Shown: one piece after another, positions 43,520 through 52,404 of the stretch | Layout: the number at the start of each line of letters is the position of its first letter | How positions within the stretch are numbered: position 1 is the stretch's first letter | Origin: Kiritimatiellia bacterium | GTDB lineage: Bacteria > Verrucomicrobiota > Kiritimatiellia > RFP12 > UBA1067 | Direction: 5' to 3' | DNA: 64,000 bases | Assembly: GCA_017406465.1 (NCBI GenBank) | Contig: JAFQYM010000064.1 | Coordinates: 44,803 to 108,802 of the forward strand | Notes under the pieces: model-generated | Seen by the model: only the letters and a program-made list of their open reading frames with translations | Told to the model about the DNA's origin: nothing | Databases searched by the model: none | Program-made: the position numbers and the translations under genes

Positions 43520-46500
43520 TGAAGTGCTCCTTCTTCTTTGAGTCTCTGATAGAATTTGAATACAAAGAAATATGACACATCCTTTATGTCGGAATGTAAC
43601 CACCTGTTGCCCCAATCAGAGAACCATCCGTTAGATCGGACGACCCAACCATTCGGCCGCTGCAGCCCGTTTGCGTTTTCATCTGTCGATTCCAGGTTGA
43701 TCATTCTTCTGTCCATATTGGGCGGCCCCCATTTCATTGCACCACTTGCCGGCGTCCGCGACGGTATGCCCTTAGCAAGATGCGCTCCCCTCAGCAAAAG
43801 GGGAATGGAATTCGTGTTCATGCTCTCTGGCTGAAGCTTGAAGACAGTGTTGGTCTTCAACTCCACTCCCGACATCAGCCAAGCGTTTGTTGGCTGTATC
43901 ATATTATAGCCTAAACTGTTTTCACGAATGCTCCAACCTGCCCAATCGGTCGTACCCATGTTGAAGATTAACCCCTTACGTCCTTTCCATAGCTCCTGCT
44001 TGTGCCAACTGTATCGTTCAAACATCTGAGACCAATTTTCATATCCATCCGTAGGCCACACGTTGTTATTGTCGTAAAGCTCCAAAACGTGGTCGCCGGT
44101 GGAATAGAAGTTTACCGCATAATCTGCAACATCGGCAAATCTGCCGCCCCAAGACAACTCGTAGCGATCATCACCAACATCTTCTTCGAAACACTTATAC
44201 CACTCGTTGGCAAAGGACTTTCTCGGATATTCGTTCCAGTCCTTGTGAACAAGTACATTGGCAGGAGACAATGACATATCATACGCCTCCGCAGGGACGG
44301 CGGAATTGCACATAATGTACTTGGACACTTGCAGTCCATAGTCTTGCATCATCGACGAAACGACCAGATTCCCGAGCGAATGCGCCATCACTACCTTCTC
44401 GCTCGGTATGCTGTTCGTAATCTCGGCGACGAGCTGGCTTGCAACGACAAAGGCATTGGAAGCGTTCTCATGGTAGTTCGCATTGCTTCCAATGTCACTT
44501 CTCCAGTCAACATTGTAGAAGTTGACGTGTGCCCCAGAAAGGAACAATCGCTTGAAGAGCGCATCCCCCCACTTCTCAGCATCGGCCTCCGACACGTTGG
44601 CACCATGCAGAAAGACCAACGACTTGACACCCTCTTCACCCCACGTCTTGTTGAGAACCGTAGCCCTCGATTCAGCCTCACCCGAAAGATGTCTGCCATT
44701 TATCCACCCGTACATCTCCCTCGCCGGTGTTATGGACATCGGCAGGCGAAATCCGTAAACTGCAACATCGTCGACAATGACAAGTAGCATCGGCGAATTA
44801 TAGGCGGTCACAGCGTCCGCTGCCTCGAAGACCAGCACTCCGGGCGCATTGCCATTTCCGAGATAATCGACGGGAGCGATCTCCGCGCCTTCACCGCCTA
44901 TAGGCGTCAGTTCGGCACCAGCAATGTTGTCGCTGATCGTGGTGTAAACATCATTGGTCTGATGCTCCCAGACATTATTTACACTCATGTCCGTTCCGCA
45001 AAAACGAAGGGCATTCCCCGACTCCCACAGAATAAAAGTAGCCTCGCTTCCCCATGCGTCAATGAACGGCTTCAGGTCCAGTTTCACCGGGAACAAGTTC
45101 ACTAGGTCAAGGCGCCCGTTCACCACAAGATCAGCGACATTCGGGGTCGTATCAGAATTCTGCCCCAAGTAGTCACCCTTCACCGTGTCCTCATTTGTCC
45201 AGAAACGGAAGGTACGACATCCAAGATAGTCAGCAATATCTGCGTCGCCAATCGCCCCATCTTGGTCGTAGTCCGGAAGCAACGGCGGGTTGACCGAGGT
45301 AATGCGGCGGCGCACGAACGAACGTATAGCAGAACCATTCTGGTCAAAGACATACGAAAACACAAGATCGCAACGGCCCGTCGAAGACGACAGGACGTAA
45401 AACGGCAAAGACCGCCCGTATCCGCGGTCTTGCGTCAACTTGCGCCATTGGCGAACGGTGAAATGCCGCCCGTCCACACTTGCGCTATCCACTAGCAAAA
45501 GCGGCGGATGATAGACACTCTCCCAGAGGTCGTCGTCCCACGTCCAGTACCCGTCAATCCATATCTCGAAAGGTGCAGTCGCGTCCTCTACGGCAACCTT
45601 GAACACTCCGTTGGAGAGCAGCACGTCCGATTGAAACTCAAGCCCTGTCGCGTTGTCAAGGTTGGTGTTGACGGTAATCGGGAAGCCGAAAGAGGCGTTG
45701 AGCGACGCATACTCCGAAAGTGACGAACCGTACAAGTTCTCTATGTCCACTCCTAAAATCGTGTATGCCTTTGCGAACGAAGGTGTGCCGTTTGTGACGA
45801 GGAGGACGCCGTCTCCGTATGGCTCGCGGCTCGGGTATTCTCCGCGCACGGACACCACGACGTCCTCATAGGCAATGTCGAAGTGGTTGTCCACAGCATC
45901 GTAAACAGAAAGCCGAGGCGACATCCATACGGCGGCAACGTAGTTGCTCTGCCAGTGGTCTGGGCAATCGCAACAGCGGACCGGGGCCCCCATCGGGACG
46001 GACAGGGCTACTACGTCCTCCCGGCCCAAGCTACCGTGGAGCTGGAGAACCCCCTGCGCGGACTGAAGAGCGGCGATGCGCGCGTACTCCGCCGCAGACT
46101 CCTCCTCGCTCGTCGTGTCCTCCACTTCGGGCGTACCATTTTGCTCGGGCCAGCCACTCGAATCGTAGTCCTCGTCGGTCGCGCCAGACGGCGCGTCCTC
46201 GTCTGCAAGGTTGGGGCAGAAGCGAAGTGCTTGCGAAAAGGTCACGGGGTCTTCGTTGAGTCGGTCGGGGTGGTCTACGGTGTAGGAGATAGACCGGGTT
46301 TGGTTCTTCGCAAAATGGCCGTGAATTTCGGCAGAAACTGGCGGCAAGTTCTCCATCTCGACATCGGCATTGCCGTTAGTCCAAGTCGCAGTGAGACCAG
46401 GAAATTCTTCGCCGTGGACAAGCGTGACGACCTTGCTTTTGGCGTAGAAATCGTGGATACACGGAACGGTCGCGTCGGTGTGCGGGAATGCGAGCCAGCC

Positions 46501-48045
46501 ATGCGGCAAGTACCATGTCGGCATCCTGCCTATGAGCAGGTCGCCAGAGCGAAGAGCGAGGTCAAGACCATCAGGCTTGTCCCACCATAGCGACTTTAGA
46601 ACTCCCTTCCCGACAGCAAGAAGCAATGTGTTCGTCTGTGCTCCACTACGCATTGGCGGCGGCGCAATGAGCGGAACCACGACATCGCCCACGACGAGCC
46701 GCCCCATGCCCTCGCCAGAAACCATGATCTTCAACACCGCAGTCTCGGCCGTCGAGGTCGGATAGGCAAAGACGCCGTTGGTCGTGCCGGAGTAGAAGAC
46801 GTGCTCGAGAACGGTATTCGTCGATCCCTCGGGGCAGGAGAACGGGTTTAGGTCTCCGAGCTTTACAGCAAATCCGTCGCAGTATGCGGCGCTAATGGAG
46901 TTGGGGTCGAGCGGGTCGGAATTGTAGGCAAGCATTTCCTCACCGTCCGCAAGGCCGTCGTAGTCGGTGTCGGCATTGTGCGGGTCGGTGTGGTAGAAGA
47001 AAAGCTCGTCGATGGTGAGAAGTCCGTCTCCGTCCGGGTCCTGATCGTAGGCGTCGGCTTCCGAGAGCGGATAGAACGCCATCGAAGTTACGTTTGTCGG
47101 CAGGGAGTTGGTCGCCCATGTGTTTCCGCCAAACGACGCACCGGCGAGGATGTTGGTAACGGCGTCCGCGTCAAGCCGCGAAAGGTCGCAGCGGAAGACG
47201 AACCTTCCGTCCGTGAAGAACTCGACCTGAAACGAGATGGGTTTCCCGGTGTCGCGGCCCAAGAGCGCGTTCTGCCAAGTGACGACAAGCGTGTTGTCCG
47301 GGGTGATGCAATACCACACCTGCGACTCCAACCAGTTCCCCGTTCCCGGTTCCCCGTTCCCCAGTAGATGCCAGTTCGCCTCCGGCACGACGCCAAGCGA
47401 CGCCATGAACGGGGCGAACCAGTTGTTGGTGGCTATCGAACCATTCACCTCGCGGATCAGTGGCTCGATCTTTCCAAAGGAGTAGATGCGCAGACGTTCT
47501 ACATTGTTTGTGCCGACCTTGAACATCCAATTGGTCATTGCAACATATATCCAGTCCTTTGCCGCGCCAAACGCATGCCAGTCCGCGACAATGACCGCGT
47601 TTTGCGGGGGCGTGAAGTCGAAATCCTCGCCCGTTCCGACGCGGGCCATCACGAAGCCACGCTCAAAGTCCTCGGCGGTTAGCGTCCGCGTCGTGTTCGT
47701 CGAGGTTATCGGGTCTTGGACAGGATTGACAAGATTACCCTCCCCCACAAATCCTGTCAATCCTGTCTGAGAAAGAATGCCTCCCTGTTGCATCTGCGGC
47801 AAGGGCTGATTCAGGTTTGGCGGCACGTTGTTCGTTCCACCGCCAACCTTTGTGCTGCCGGCTCGGTAGAGAGGCGCGGCCATCAGCCCGAACACTACGA
47901 CACCGGCAAGCGACAGCTTCTGCGCGAAGCGGGCAATCGCCCGAAGCGGCCGGATACCTCGCGCATGCGCCGCAACGCAGACCCATGCGACAAGGCTCGC
48001 CGCAGCCGACAGAACAATCGCCGTAGTCCATATCTTCGTCAGCAT
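43516..48045 (-). CDS. Giant secreted/membrane-anchored protein with TSP3-like Ca repeats and alpha/beta-hydrolase region
   Basis: A 1509-residue protein. Two N-terminal hydrophobic helices (about residues 5-27 and 45-62) are followed by a GSTKVGGGTNNVPP linker. Beta-rich domains follow, with thrombospondin-3-like calcium loops near residues 335-385 (DPDGDGLLTIDE, NADTDYDGLADGEE) and again near 950 (DYDQDGAIGDADIADYLG). The region from about 1140 has KSLVFLHGANVS and VVMAHSLGNLV, the pattern of a serine alpha/beta hydrolase (nucleophile near 1222). The family is not named here. A repeat-built N-terminus with an enzyme-like C-terminus recalls polymorphic effectors. A 7-bp GTTCCCC repeat and an ATCCTGTCA repeat lie inside the gene. 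Confidence 0.65.
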   Translation of the reverse strand: MLTKIWTTAIVLSAAASLVAWVCVAAHARGIRPLRAIARFAQKLSLAGVVVFGLMAAPLYRAGSTKVGGGTNNVPPNLNQPLPQMQQGGILSQTGLTGFVGEGNLVNPVQDPITSTNTTRTLTAEDFERGFVMARVGTGEDFDFTPPQNAVIVADWHAFGAAKDWIYVAMTNWMFKVGTNNVERLRIYSFGKIEPLIREVNGSIATNNWFAPFMASLGVVPEANWHLLGNGEPGTGNWLESQVWYCITPDNTLVVTWQNALLGRDTGKPISFQVEFFTDGRFVFRCDLSRLDADAVTNILAGASFGGNTWATNSLPTNVTSMAFYPLSEADAYDQDPDGDGLLTIDELFFYHTDPHNADTDYDGLADGEEMLAYNSDPLDPNSISAAYCDGFAVKLGDLNPFSCPEGSTNTVLEHVFYSGTTNGVFAYPTSTAETAVLKIMVSGEGMGRLVVGDVVVPLIAPPPMRSGAQTNTLLLAVGKGVLKSLWWDKPDGLDLALRSGDLLIGRMPTWYLPHGWLAFPHTDATVPCIHDFYAKSKVVTLVHGEEFPGLTATWTNGNADVEMENLPPVSAEIHGHFAKNQTRSISYTVDHPDRLNEDPVTFSQALRFCPNLADEDAPSGATDEDYDSSGWPEQNGTPEVEDTTSEEESAAEYARIAALQSAQGVLQLHGSLGREDVVALSVPMGAPVRCCDCPDHWQSNYVAAVWMSPRLSVYDAVDNHFDIAYEDVVVSVRGEYPSREPYGDGVLLVTNGTPSFAKAYTILGVDIENLYGSSLSEYASLNASFGFPITVNTNLDNATGLEFQSDVLLSNGVFKVAVEDATAPFEIWIDGYWTWDDDLWESVYHPPLLLVDSASVDGRHFTVRQWRKLTQDRGYGRSLPFYVLSSSTGRCDLVFSYVFDQNGSAIRSFVRRRITSVNPPLLPDYDQDGAIGDADIADYLGCRTFRFWTNEDTVKGDYLGQNSDTTPNVADLVVNGRLDLVNLFPVKLDLKPFIDAWGSEATFILWESGNALRFCGTDMSVNNVWEHQTNDVYTTISDNIAGAELTPIGGEGAEIAPVDYLGNGNAPGVLVFEAADAVTAYNSPMLLVIVDDVAVYGFRLPMSITPAREMYGWINGRHLSGEAESRATVLNKTWGEEGVKSLVFLHGANVSEADAEKWGDALFKRLFLSGAHVNFYNVDWRSDIGSNANYHENASNAFVVASQLVAEITNSIPSEKVVMAHSLGNLVVSSMMQDYGLQVSKYIMCNSAVPAEAYDMSLSPANVLVHKDWNEYPRKSFANEWYKCFEEDVGDDRYELSWGGRFADVADYAVNFYSTGDHVLELYDNNNVWPTDGYENWSQMFERYSWHKQELWKGRKGLIFNMGTTDWAGWSIRENSLGYNMIQPTNAWLMSGVELKTNTVFKLQPESMNTNSIPLLLRGAHLAKGIPSRTPASGAMKWGPPNMDRRMINLESTDENANGLQRPNGWVVRSNGWFSDWGNRWLHSDIKDVSYFFVFKFYQRLKEEGALQ
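47335..47362. repeat. GTTCCC(C/G) tandem repeat in the 1509-aa gene
   Basis: Four 7-bp units in a row, encoding GNGEPGTGN. Confidence 0.75.
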
Positions 48046-48049
48046 GGCG

Positions 48050-48658
48050 TCACCTCAACCTTATGGACAGCGACTGATATTCGATGTCGCATCTGACCCA
48101 CTCCGACGGGATTCCCGTGCCGCGCCGCACGACCCGCACCATGTTCCACTCGCGCCTAAACAACCACGCAGGAGACGGTGTGTTCGCCAAACCGCCGAAC
48201 GCGGCAACGCCCCCGCACGTTGCCGCAAACCGCCTTGGAACTACAGACGAGTTGTTATCCAAGTGGATGTCGCAAACGCCGCACAGGGCGTTTGTAGCGG
48301 CTTCCACCTCGATCCGCTCCCATGCAGGGACGTTCTCGATGAAGTATCGCCCGCCCCGCCAGCCATAGACCGTTTCCATCTCCTCGACATCGAGGACGCC
48401 GTTTGTGTTTACATCCCGTCCAAAAGCCACTTCGAGATCGTTTGTCGACGTCCCGGCGAGCTGGATGTGGAGATCGACTTTCCATGTGTCGGTACGGCGT
48501 CCATGCAGCACGATATTGGTCGCAACCTCGGTGTCGGCAAAAATCGGTGACGGAAGTTGCGACAGAGATATCTCTCTTGCAACCGCACTCCCGGCACATG
48601 CACAGAGCAGCACAGCCACAGACCACGAGGCACAATCATCAAGTACGGAACTAAGCAT
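48050..48658 (-). CDS. Secreted protein, first gene of giant-protein operon
   Basis: A 202-residue protein with a signal peptide (VAVLLCACAGSAVA) and a beta-rich mature part. One EF-hand/dockerin-like loop (DVNTNGVLDVEEMETVYGW, about residue 95) and ENVPAWERIEVEAATNALCGVC follow. Unknown function. The 1509-residue gene starts 4 nt after its stop. The -10 box ends 6 nt before the ATG, so the whole operon begins with a leaderless start. Confidence 0.6.
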   Translation of the reverse strand: MLSSVLDDCASWSVAVLLCACAGSAVAREISLSQLPSPIFADTEVATNIVLHGRRTDTWKVDLHIQLAGTSTNDLEVAFGRDVNTNGVLDVEEMETVYGWRGGRYFIENVPAWERIEVEAATNALCGVCDIHLDNNSSVVPRRFAATCGGVAAFGGLANTPSPAWLFRREWNMVRVVRRGTGIPSEWVRCDIEYQSLSIRLR

Positions 48659-48664
48659 GCAAAT

Positions 48665-48673
48665 ATTATATCA
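48665..48673 (-). promoter_or_regulatory. Extended -10 promoter, leaderless, secreted-protein operon
   Basis: TGATATAAT on the minus strand, then ATTTGC, then ATG. Confidence 0.65.
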
Positions 48674-48684
48674 AATCTACCCCC

Positions 48685-48714
48685 TTGCAACCCTACACAA
48701 GGTTTTGATACAAT
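48685..48714 (+). promoter_or_regulatory. Promoter of structured-leader operon
   Basis: TTGCAA, an 18-nt spacer ending in TGA, then TACAAT. The predicted start is near 48721. Confidence 0.55.
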
Positions 48715-48720
48715 ATTTTT

Positions 48721-48932
48721 CGTCAAGACATCAGGAGTCGATGAGCCGAAAGGCAAGTCGCACCAACCGAGTGAAACACCACGGTGGTTTCCGCGAGATG
48801 CGGAGATGTGCCCGAAAGGGAAAACATGTTTCAGTAGGCCGCTCGTCTTGATCGCAAGATGGGCGGCTAATCGTTTGCGGGGGATAGGCCCCATTCCTGG
48901 TTAACCTTGACTAAAATGAAAGGAAGATAACG
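48721..48932 (+). ncRNA. Candidate structured leader RNA / ncRNA upstream of ADP-ribosylglycohydrolase operon
   Basis: About 212 nt without a credible reading frame, dense in stem-loops: GCC-GAAA-GGC, ACCG...CGGT enclosing GTG-AAA-CAC, CCGC-GAGAT-GCGG, ATGT/ACAT enclosing CCC-GAAA-GGG, a 13-bp stem GCCGCTCGTCTTG/CAAGATGGGCGGC with an ATCG loop (48838-48867), and GGGG/CCCC near 48880. Several loops are GNRA-like. No terminator U tract follows any stem, and AAAGGAAG leads into the first gene. I cannot match it to a known riboswitch, intron or ribozyme. Confidence 0.5.
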
Positions 48933-49268
48933 ATGACAATGAATCCATGCAAGCGGCGAACGGATAGCCAAGATTCGAATTCCATTTCGATTCTTGGGAT
49001 ATCCATTGTGATGCTCCACAAGGTACTCAAGGAAGAGGACAGGCTTAGGGCAATGCACAAGCAAAACAGGTACGGCGAACCCATGAACACAGAACCGTGC
49101 ATTGCAATAGACTTCTCAACCATCACTTCAATTCAAGAGGACTACAAGAACAACGGAACCGTGATCATTGATAAGAAAACGGCCGTAATGGTGAAGGAGC
49201 CGTTCGAAGATGTCCTTGATGTATGGATCGAGGTCCAGAACCGAATGCAGTCCGCAAAGGCCATTTGA
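48933..49268 (+). CDS. Small hypothetical protein (111 aa)
   Basis: MTMNPCKRRTDSQD... with GISIVMLHKVLKEEDRLRAMHKQ and a C-terminal half (CIAIDFSTITSIQEDYKNNGTVIIDKKTAVMV) that reads like a compact beta-sheet domain followed by a helix. A good AAAGGAAG site precedes the ATG. Not recognised. It is the first protein gene after the structured leader and 17 nt before the 545-residue gene. Confidence 0.6.
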   Translation: MTMNPCKRRTDSQDSNSISILGISIVMLHKVLKEEDRLRAMHKQNRYGEPMNTEPCIAIDFSTITSIQEDYKNNGTVIIDKKTAVMVKEPFEDVLDVWIEVQNRMQSAKAI

Positions 49269-49285
49269 CGAAGGGAGCAGCAACA

Positions 49286-50923
49286 ATGACACTCGCAGAC
49301 ATCAACAGTAAGTACAGGGGCCGTCCGCTCGACATGTCTAAATGGCAATTCTCGGGAATGGCCGAAATGGGGATCCTCGCCCTTGCCGTCAACGATGTAG
49401 AACTTGACGACGGCCGTTTCTATGATTTCAGGGCAACAATCGCAATGGAATGGAGCGGGAAGCCTTCGGACATCGTGCGACACGGAGAATACGGCACATT
49501 CGCCAGCATATCTGCCGTAGAGGTAACGAGGAACGGCGAAGCAAAACCGCTTGAAAATGGCGGTGACATATTCGCAGATGCCATAGACACTATGATAGCT
49601 TCAGCCTTCGGCATGGAACCGTCCACGAAGGCGAAAGCCGTCATCATCCGCAACGATGTCTATCCTCATGACTACCCTAAAAGCAACGATGCCGCCCGTG
49701 AAGATTGTGATCGTGCATGGGAGAACATCAAGAAAGAACTCGTCCACTATATGGCTCGCAAGTACAACCTGCCCGAACCACAGGACTTGAGCGAAAAAGC
49801 GGAGGACTACCCCTTCTTGCCACCGCCACGAGTAAACAGCAGCCGCCGATACTCGCTCGACAACCTTCTTGCATACCGCATGGAGATGGAATACTACATT
49901 TGCGGCGATGGCAGGCAAAGCCCGTCTTGGCGCAGGTCTTCTGCATGGGTCAATCTCCGCAATGCAATGCTTGACGAAATGTTTGACCGAACAGGGGTCG
50001 ATTTGCCACCAGAGGCACATTCCCTTCCGTACATGTACAACGGCAAGAAACGGGACACATGGGAGCGGCTACTACCCAAAAGGGTTCTGCAAGCAATTGG
50101 CAACGAAAAAAGAGATGTGTTGTCTAGAAATGAAAGCCTACGGTCTCTCAAGTTCCCTTTCTCCCACAACGAATTAGAAGAAGCGACAGCAAAGTTTTTG
50201 AGCAATGAGGAATGGAAGTCTTGCTACAATGCCGCACCGGAAGGAGCAAAACGGCGGCTTGAGCTCTCGTTCTGGTACACGGAATTTGGGAGGAAGGCCA
50301 TCGACGACGATGCCAAGCGGAACAATGCCGACATCTTCATGAAACACAGAGATTATATGGCAGACCTTGAGGGCCGCATGAATCTTGAAGAACTAACCTT
50401 CATGGCAAAAGCCATGCACGGAAAACCCGCGGCAGAAAAACACTATAAGAAGCTCATAGAAGCAAAATCCAATCCGAACTCAAAGTACATGACTTACGAG
50501 CAGTTCTTCAAACTCGTCCGCGACCAAGGCGACTACAAAACCCATAAATGGAACGACGGCAGAAAAAAAGCCATCATCAACGACTTCATAACCGCTGTTG
50601 AAAGGAACCACGATCCGCTTGAAGCACGGGCAGAGGACATCATTGCCACGGCAAAAGTCGATGAAGTGCGGACATATCCCGAAGGCGGATGGATGTATGT
50701 GCTGATAATGGTGAGGATTCTCAATGCGAATGCCAATTGGGGTAAACCGTTCAGAATCGCCGCACTTTTCGATACAAACAGCAAACTCCAAGGATACACC
50801 TTTGTAGAGTCGGGTATGATATTTGAATACGACCCGGAAGAGATCAAAGGTGAGCCGACCGAAGCCCAGCGGCTCAAGCGACAGGCACTTCGCGACAAGC
50901 GCGCCGCATCATCAACCAAGTAA
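49286..50923 (+). CDS. Hypothetical protein (545 aa), core of an unrecognised operon
   Basis: A soluble 545-residue protein, not recognised, with no transmembrane segment, nucleotide-binding loop or nuclease motif that I can name. Charged helices dominate. A Tyr/Arg-rich centre (RYSLDNLLAYRMEMEYYICGD) and a lysine-rich C-terminus are notable. Residues of about 303-335 (KFLSNEEWKSCYNAAPEG) share the pattern FLSNxxWxxxYxxxP with the 122-residue protein of the same operon. The start follows GAAGGGAGC. The ADP-ribosylglycohydrolase gene begins 24 nt downstream. A target, inhibitor or ADP-ribosylation substrate role is possible but unproven. Confidence 0.6.
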   Translation: MTLADINSKYRGRPLDMSKWQFSGMAEMGILALAVNDVELDDGRFYDFRATIAMEWSGKPSDIVRHGEYGTFASISAVEVTRNGEAKPLENGGDIFADAIDTMIASAFGMEPSTKAKAVIIRNDVYPHDYPKSNDAAREDCDRAWENIKKELVHYMARKYNLPEPQDLSEKAEDYPFLPPPRVNSSRRYSLDNLLAYRMEMEYYICGDGRQSPSWRRSSAWVNLRNAMLDEMFDRTGVDLPPEAHSLPYMYNGKKRDTWERLLPKRVLQAIGNEKRDVLSRNESLRSLKFPFSHNELEEATAKFLSNEEWKSCYNAAPEGAKRRLELSFWYTEFGRKAIDDDAKRNNADIFMKHRDYMADLEGRMNLEELTFMAKAMHGKPAAEKHYKKLIEAKSNPNSKYMTYEQFFKLVRDQGDYKTHKWNDGRKKAIINDFITAVERNHDPLEARAEDIIATAKVDEVRTYPEGGWMYVLIMVRILNANANWGKPFRIAALFDTNSKLQGYTFVESGMIFEYDPEEIKGEPTEAQRLKRQALRDKRAASSTK

Positions 50924-50947
50924 CAACAGCCAAAAGGACAATAAATC

Positions 50948-51850
50948 ATGACACAGAAGAAAAAGTTCGAAGCCCGTTATGCGAAACTTGCAAGCGGGAT
51001 GAGACAGGAAGCGGGAGCGGGCTTCCGAGACCGTGCCAAGGGATCCTTGTGGGGGCTAGTCGTTGGCGACTGCCTCGGAAGCCCCGTGCAGTTCACCGGC
51101 AAGGAGTCGCATCCGTGGATAACGGAGATGGTGAAGTGCCCAGTGTTCGGGCTCCCGCCTGGCTATTGGACGGACGATGGTTCGATGGCGATGTGCCTTA
51201 TGGACTCGTTCGTTCGCAAGGGTAAGTACGACCTCAAGGACATCGGCAGAACATTCGTCCGGTGGCATCAGGACGGCTATCTCTCGTCAGTAGATGGAAG
51301 ATCGTTCGATATCGGAACGACAACATGGAATTCATGTCAGAACATCGCATTTAGAGAGTCGTTCATCAACGGAAGCGAGGAGTCGCAGGGCAACGGCTCT
51401 ATAATGCGGTTTTCCCCCTCTTGGTTTATAGCGCAAAAGGAGAAAGACCCGACGAAGGTTATGCACGAGATTAGTGACCTCACCCATTGCTCGAAGAAAG
51501 TCCGCGAGACGATTGATAAGCTCGCAAAGATTTTCAACGACCACATGGCGGGCAAGCGGACTTCGGAGGTCTCGACATACAAGACCCGCGAAGAGGTGAA
51601 CAACTCCGGATGGGCGGTATCCACCCTTGAGGCGGCTCTATGGGCATTCAATACGACAAACAACTTCCACGATGCTCTCGTCTCCGCAGTGAATTTCGGC
51701 GGAGATGCGGACACAATCGGTGCCGTATGCGGCCAGATTGCCGGAAGCTACTATGGTCACTCCGCTATTCCGAGGAAATGGATAGAAGCCGTAAAGGACT
51801 GGCAGAAAGTCGATGCCCTCATCGAGAAATTCCTCAACATAACACTCTAA
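50948..51850 (+). CDS. ADP-ribosylglycohydrolase (DraG/ARH family)
   Basis: A 300-residue all-helical hydrolase that removes ADP-ribose from modified macromolecules or small molecules using two Mg ions. Signature motifs are GDCLGSPVQF (about residue 40), GYWTDDGSMAMCL (about 72-84, metal ligands Thr-Asp-Asp), GNGSIMR (about 147), and NFGGDADTIGAVCGQIAGSYYG (about 249-270, metal ligands Asp-x-Asp-Thr). All key residues are present, so it should be active. No ADP-ribosyltransferase is recognised in the operon. It could reverse a modification made by a neighbour or by an invader. Confidence 0.93.
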   Translation: MTQKKKFEARYAKLASGMRQEAGAGFRDRAKGSLWGLVVGDCLGSPVQFTGKESHPWITEMVKCPVFGLPPGYWTDDGSMAMCLMDSFVRKGKYDLKDIGRTFVRWHQDGYLSSVDGRSFDIGTTTWNSCQNIAFRESFINGSEESQGNGSIMRFSPSWFIAQKEKDPTKVMHEISDLTHCSKKVRETIDKLAKIFNDHMAGKRTSEVSTYKTREEVNNSGWAVSTLEAALWAFNTTNNFHDALVSAVNFGGDADTIGAVCGQIAGSYYGHSAIPRKWIEAVKDWQKVDALIEKFLNITL

Positions 51851-51867
51851 AATAAGGAGACACTTAC

Positions 51868-52236
51868 ATGAACAAAGATACGCAAAAGAGTCAAATCAGC
51901 ACAGAAGAATTGAGACTTCGCATTGCTGCCCGGCAAAAAGAATTTTGCAGGGAACAAATAAAGACAGTTGGTAAATTTCTCAGCAATCCCCAATGGCGCG
52001 AGATTTATGACAATCCGCGCCATCCTGGTATAGACTTGTACTCGCTTAACATCGCTCGTGCATTCCCAAAGGCCGACGACGAAGAAGGAAGGCGAATTCT
52101 GCACAGCATCATATTCCCCCTGCTGACGGAATCCGACCTGCGGCATATCATAGACTGCACCCAAAATGGTAAAATCGTAGAGACACTAAAGGAGATGATG
52201 AACGACTTTCTCAAATGGGAAAGCAATGCAAAATGA
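51868..52236 (+). CDS. Hypothetical protein (122 aa) with FLSNxxW motif
   Basis: An all-helical 122-residue protein. KFLSNPQWREIYDNPRHPG (about residues 36-54) resembles a segment of the 545-residue protein encoded two genes upstream, suggesting a shared interaction module. The remainder (RRILHSIIFPLLTESDLRHIIDC) is helical. It starts 17 nt after the glycohydrolase with an AAGGAG-like site. Not recognised. Confidence 0.55.
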   Translation: MNKDTQKSQISTEELRLRIAARQKEFCREQIKTVGKFLSNPQWREIYDNPRHPGIDLYSLNIARAFPKADDEEGRRILHSIIFPLLTESDLRHIIDCTQNGKIVETLKEMMNDFLKWESNAK

Positions 52237-52337
52237 TAACGACATAAACCATTTACCGCACAACTACCCACACGTGCATGCGCGCGCATGTACCTACGCG
52301 CGCGGGCGCGAAGCCTATTGGCCCACTCTTACGATCT

Positions 52338-52346
52338 TGATATAAT
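52338..52346 (+). promoter_or_regulatory. Orphan extended -10 box
   Basis: TGATATAAT reading towards the right attachment site with no gene behind it. In a circular form of the element it would point across the joined site to the integrase. Confidence 0.4.
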
Positions 52347-52404
52347 ATACATCACTTGGGACACGAGGCACCAAGAGGTTCTTCGGTCTAGGGGAGCAGA
52401 AGAT

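Noticed and set aside
48738..48756. Hammerhead ribozyme core (GATGAGCC-GAAA-GGC)
   Set aside because: The required CTGATGA and the second GAAA plus cleavage strand are not present in the right order.
48721..48932. Retron or group II intron RNA
   Set aside because: No reverse transcriptase gene is nearby and no domain V-type hairpin with the expected end sequences was found.
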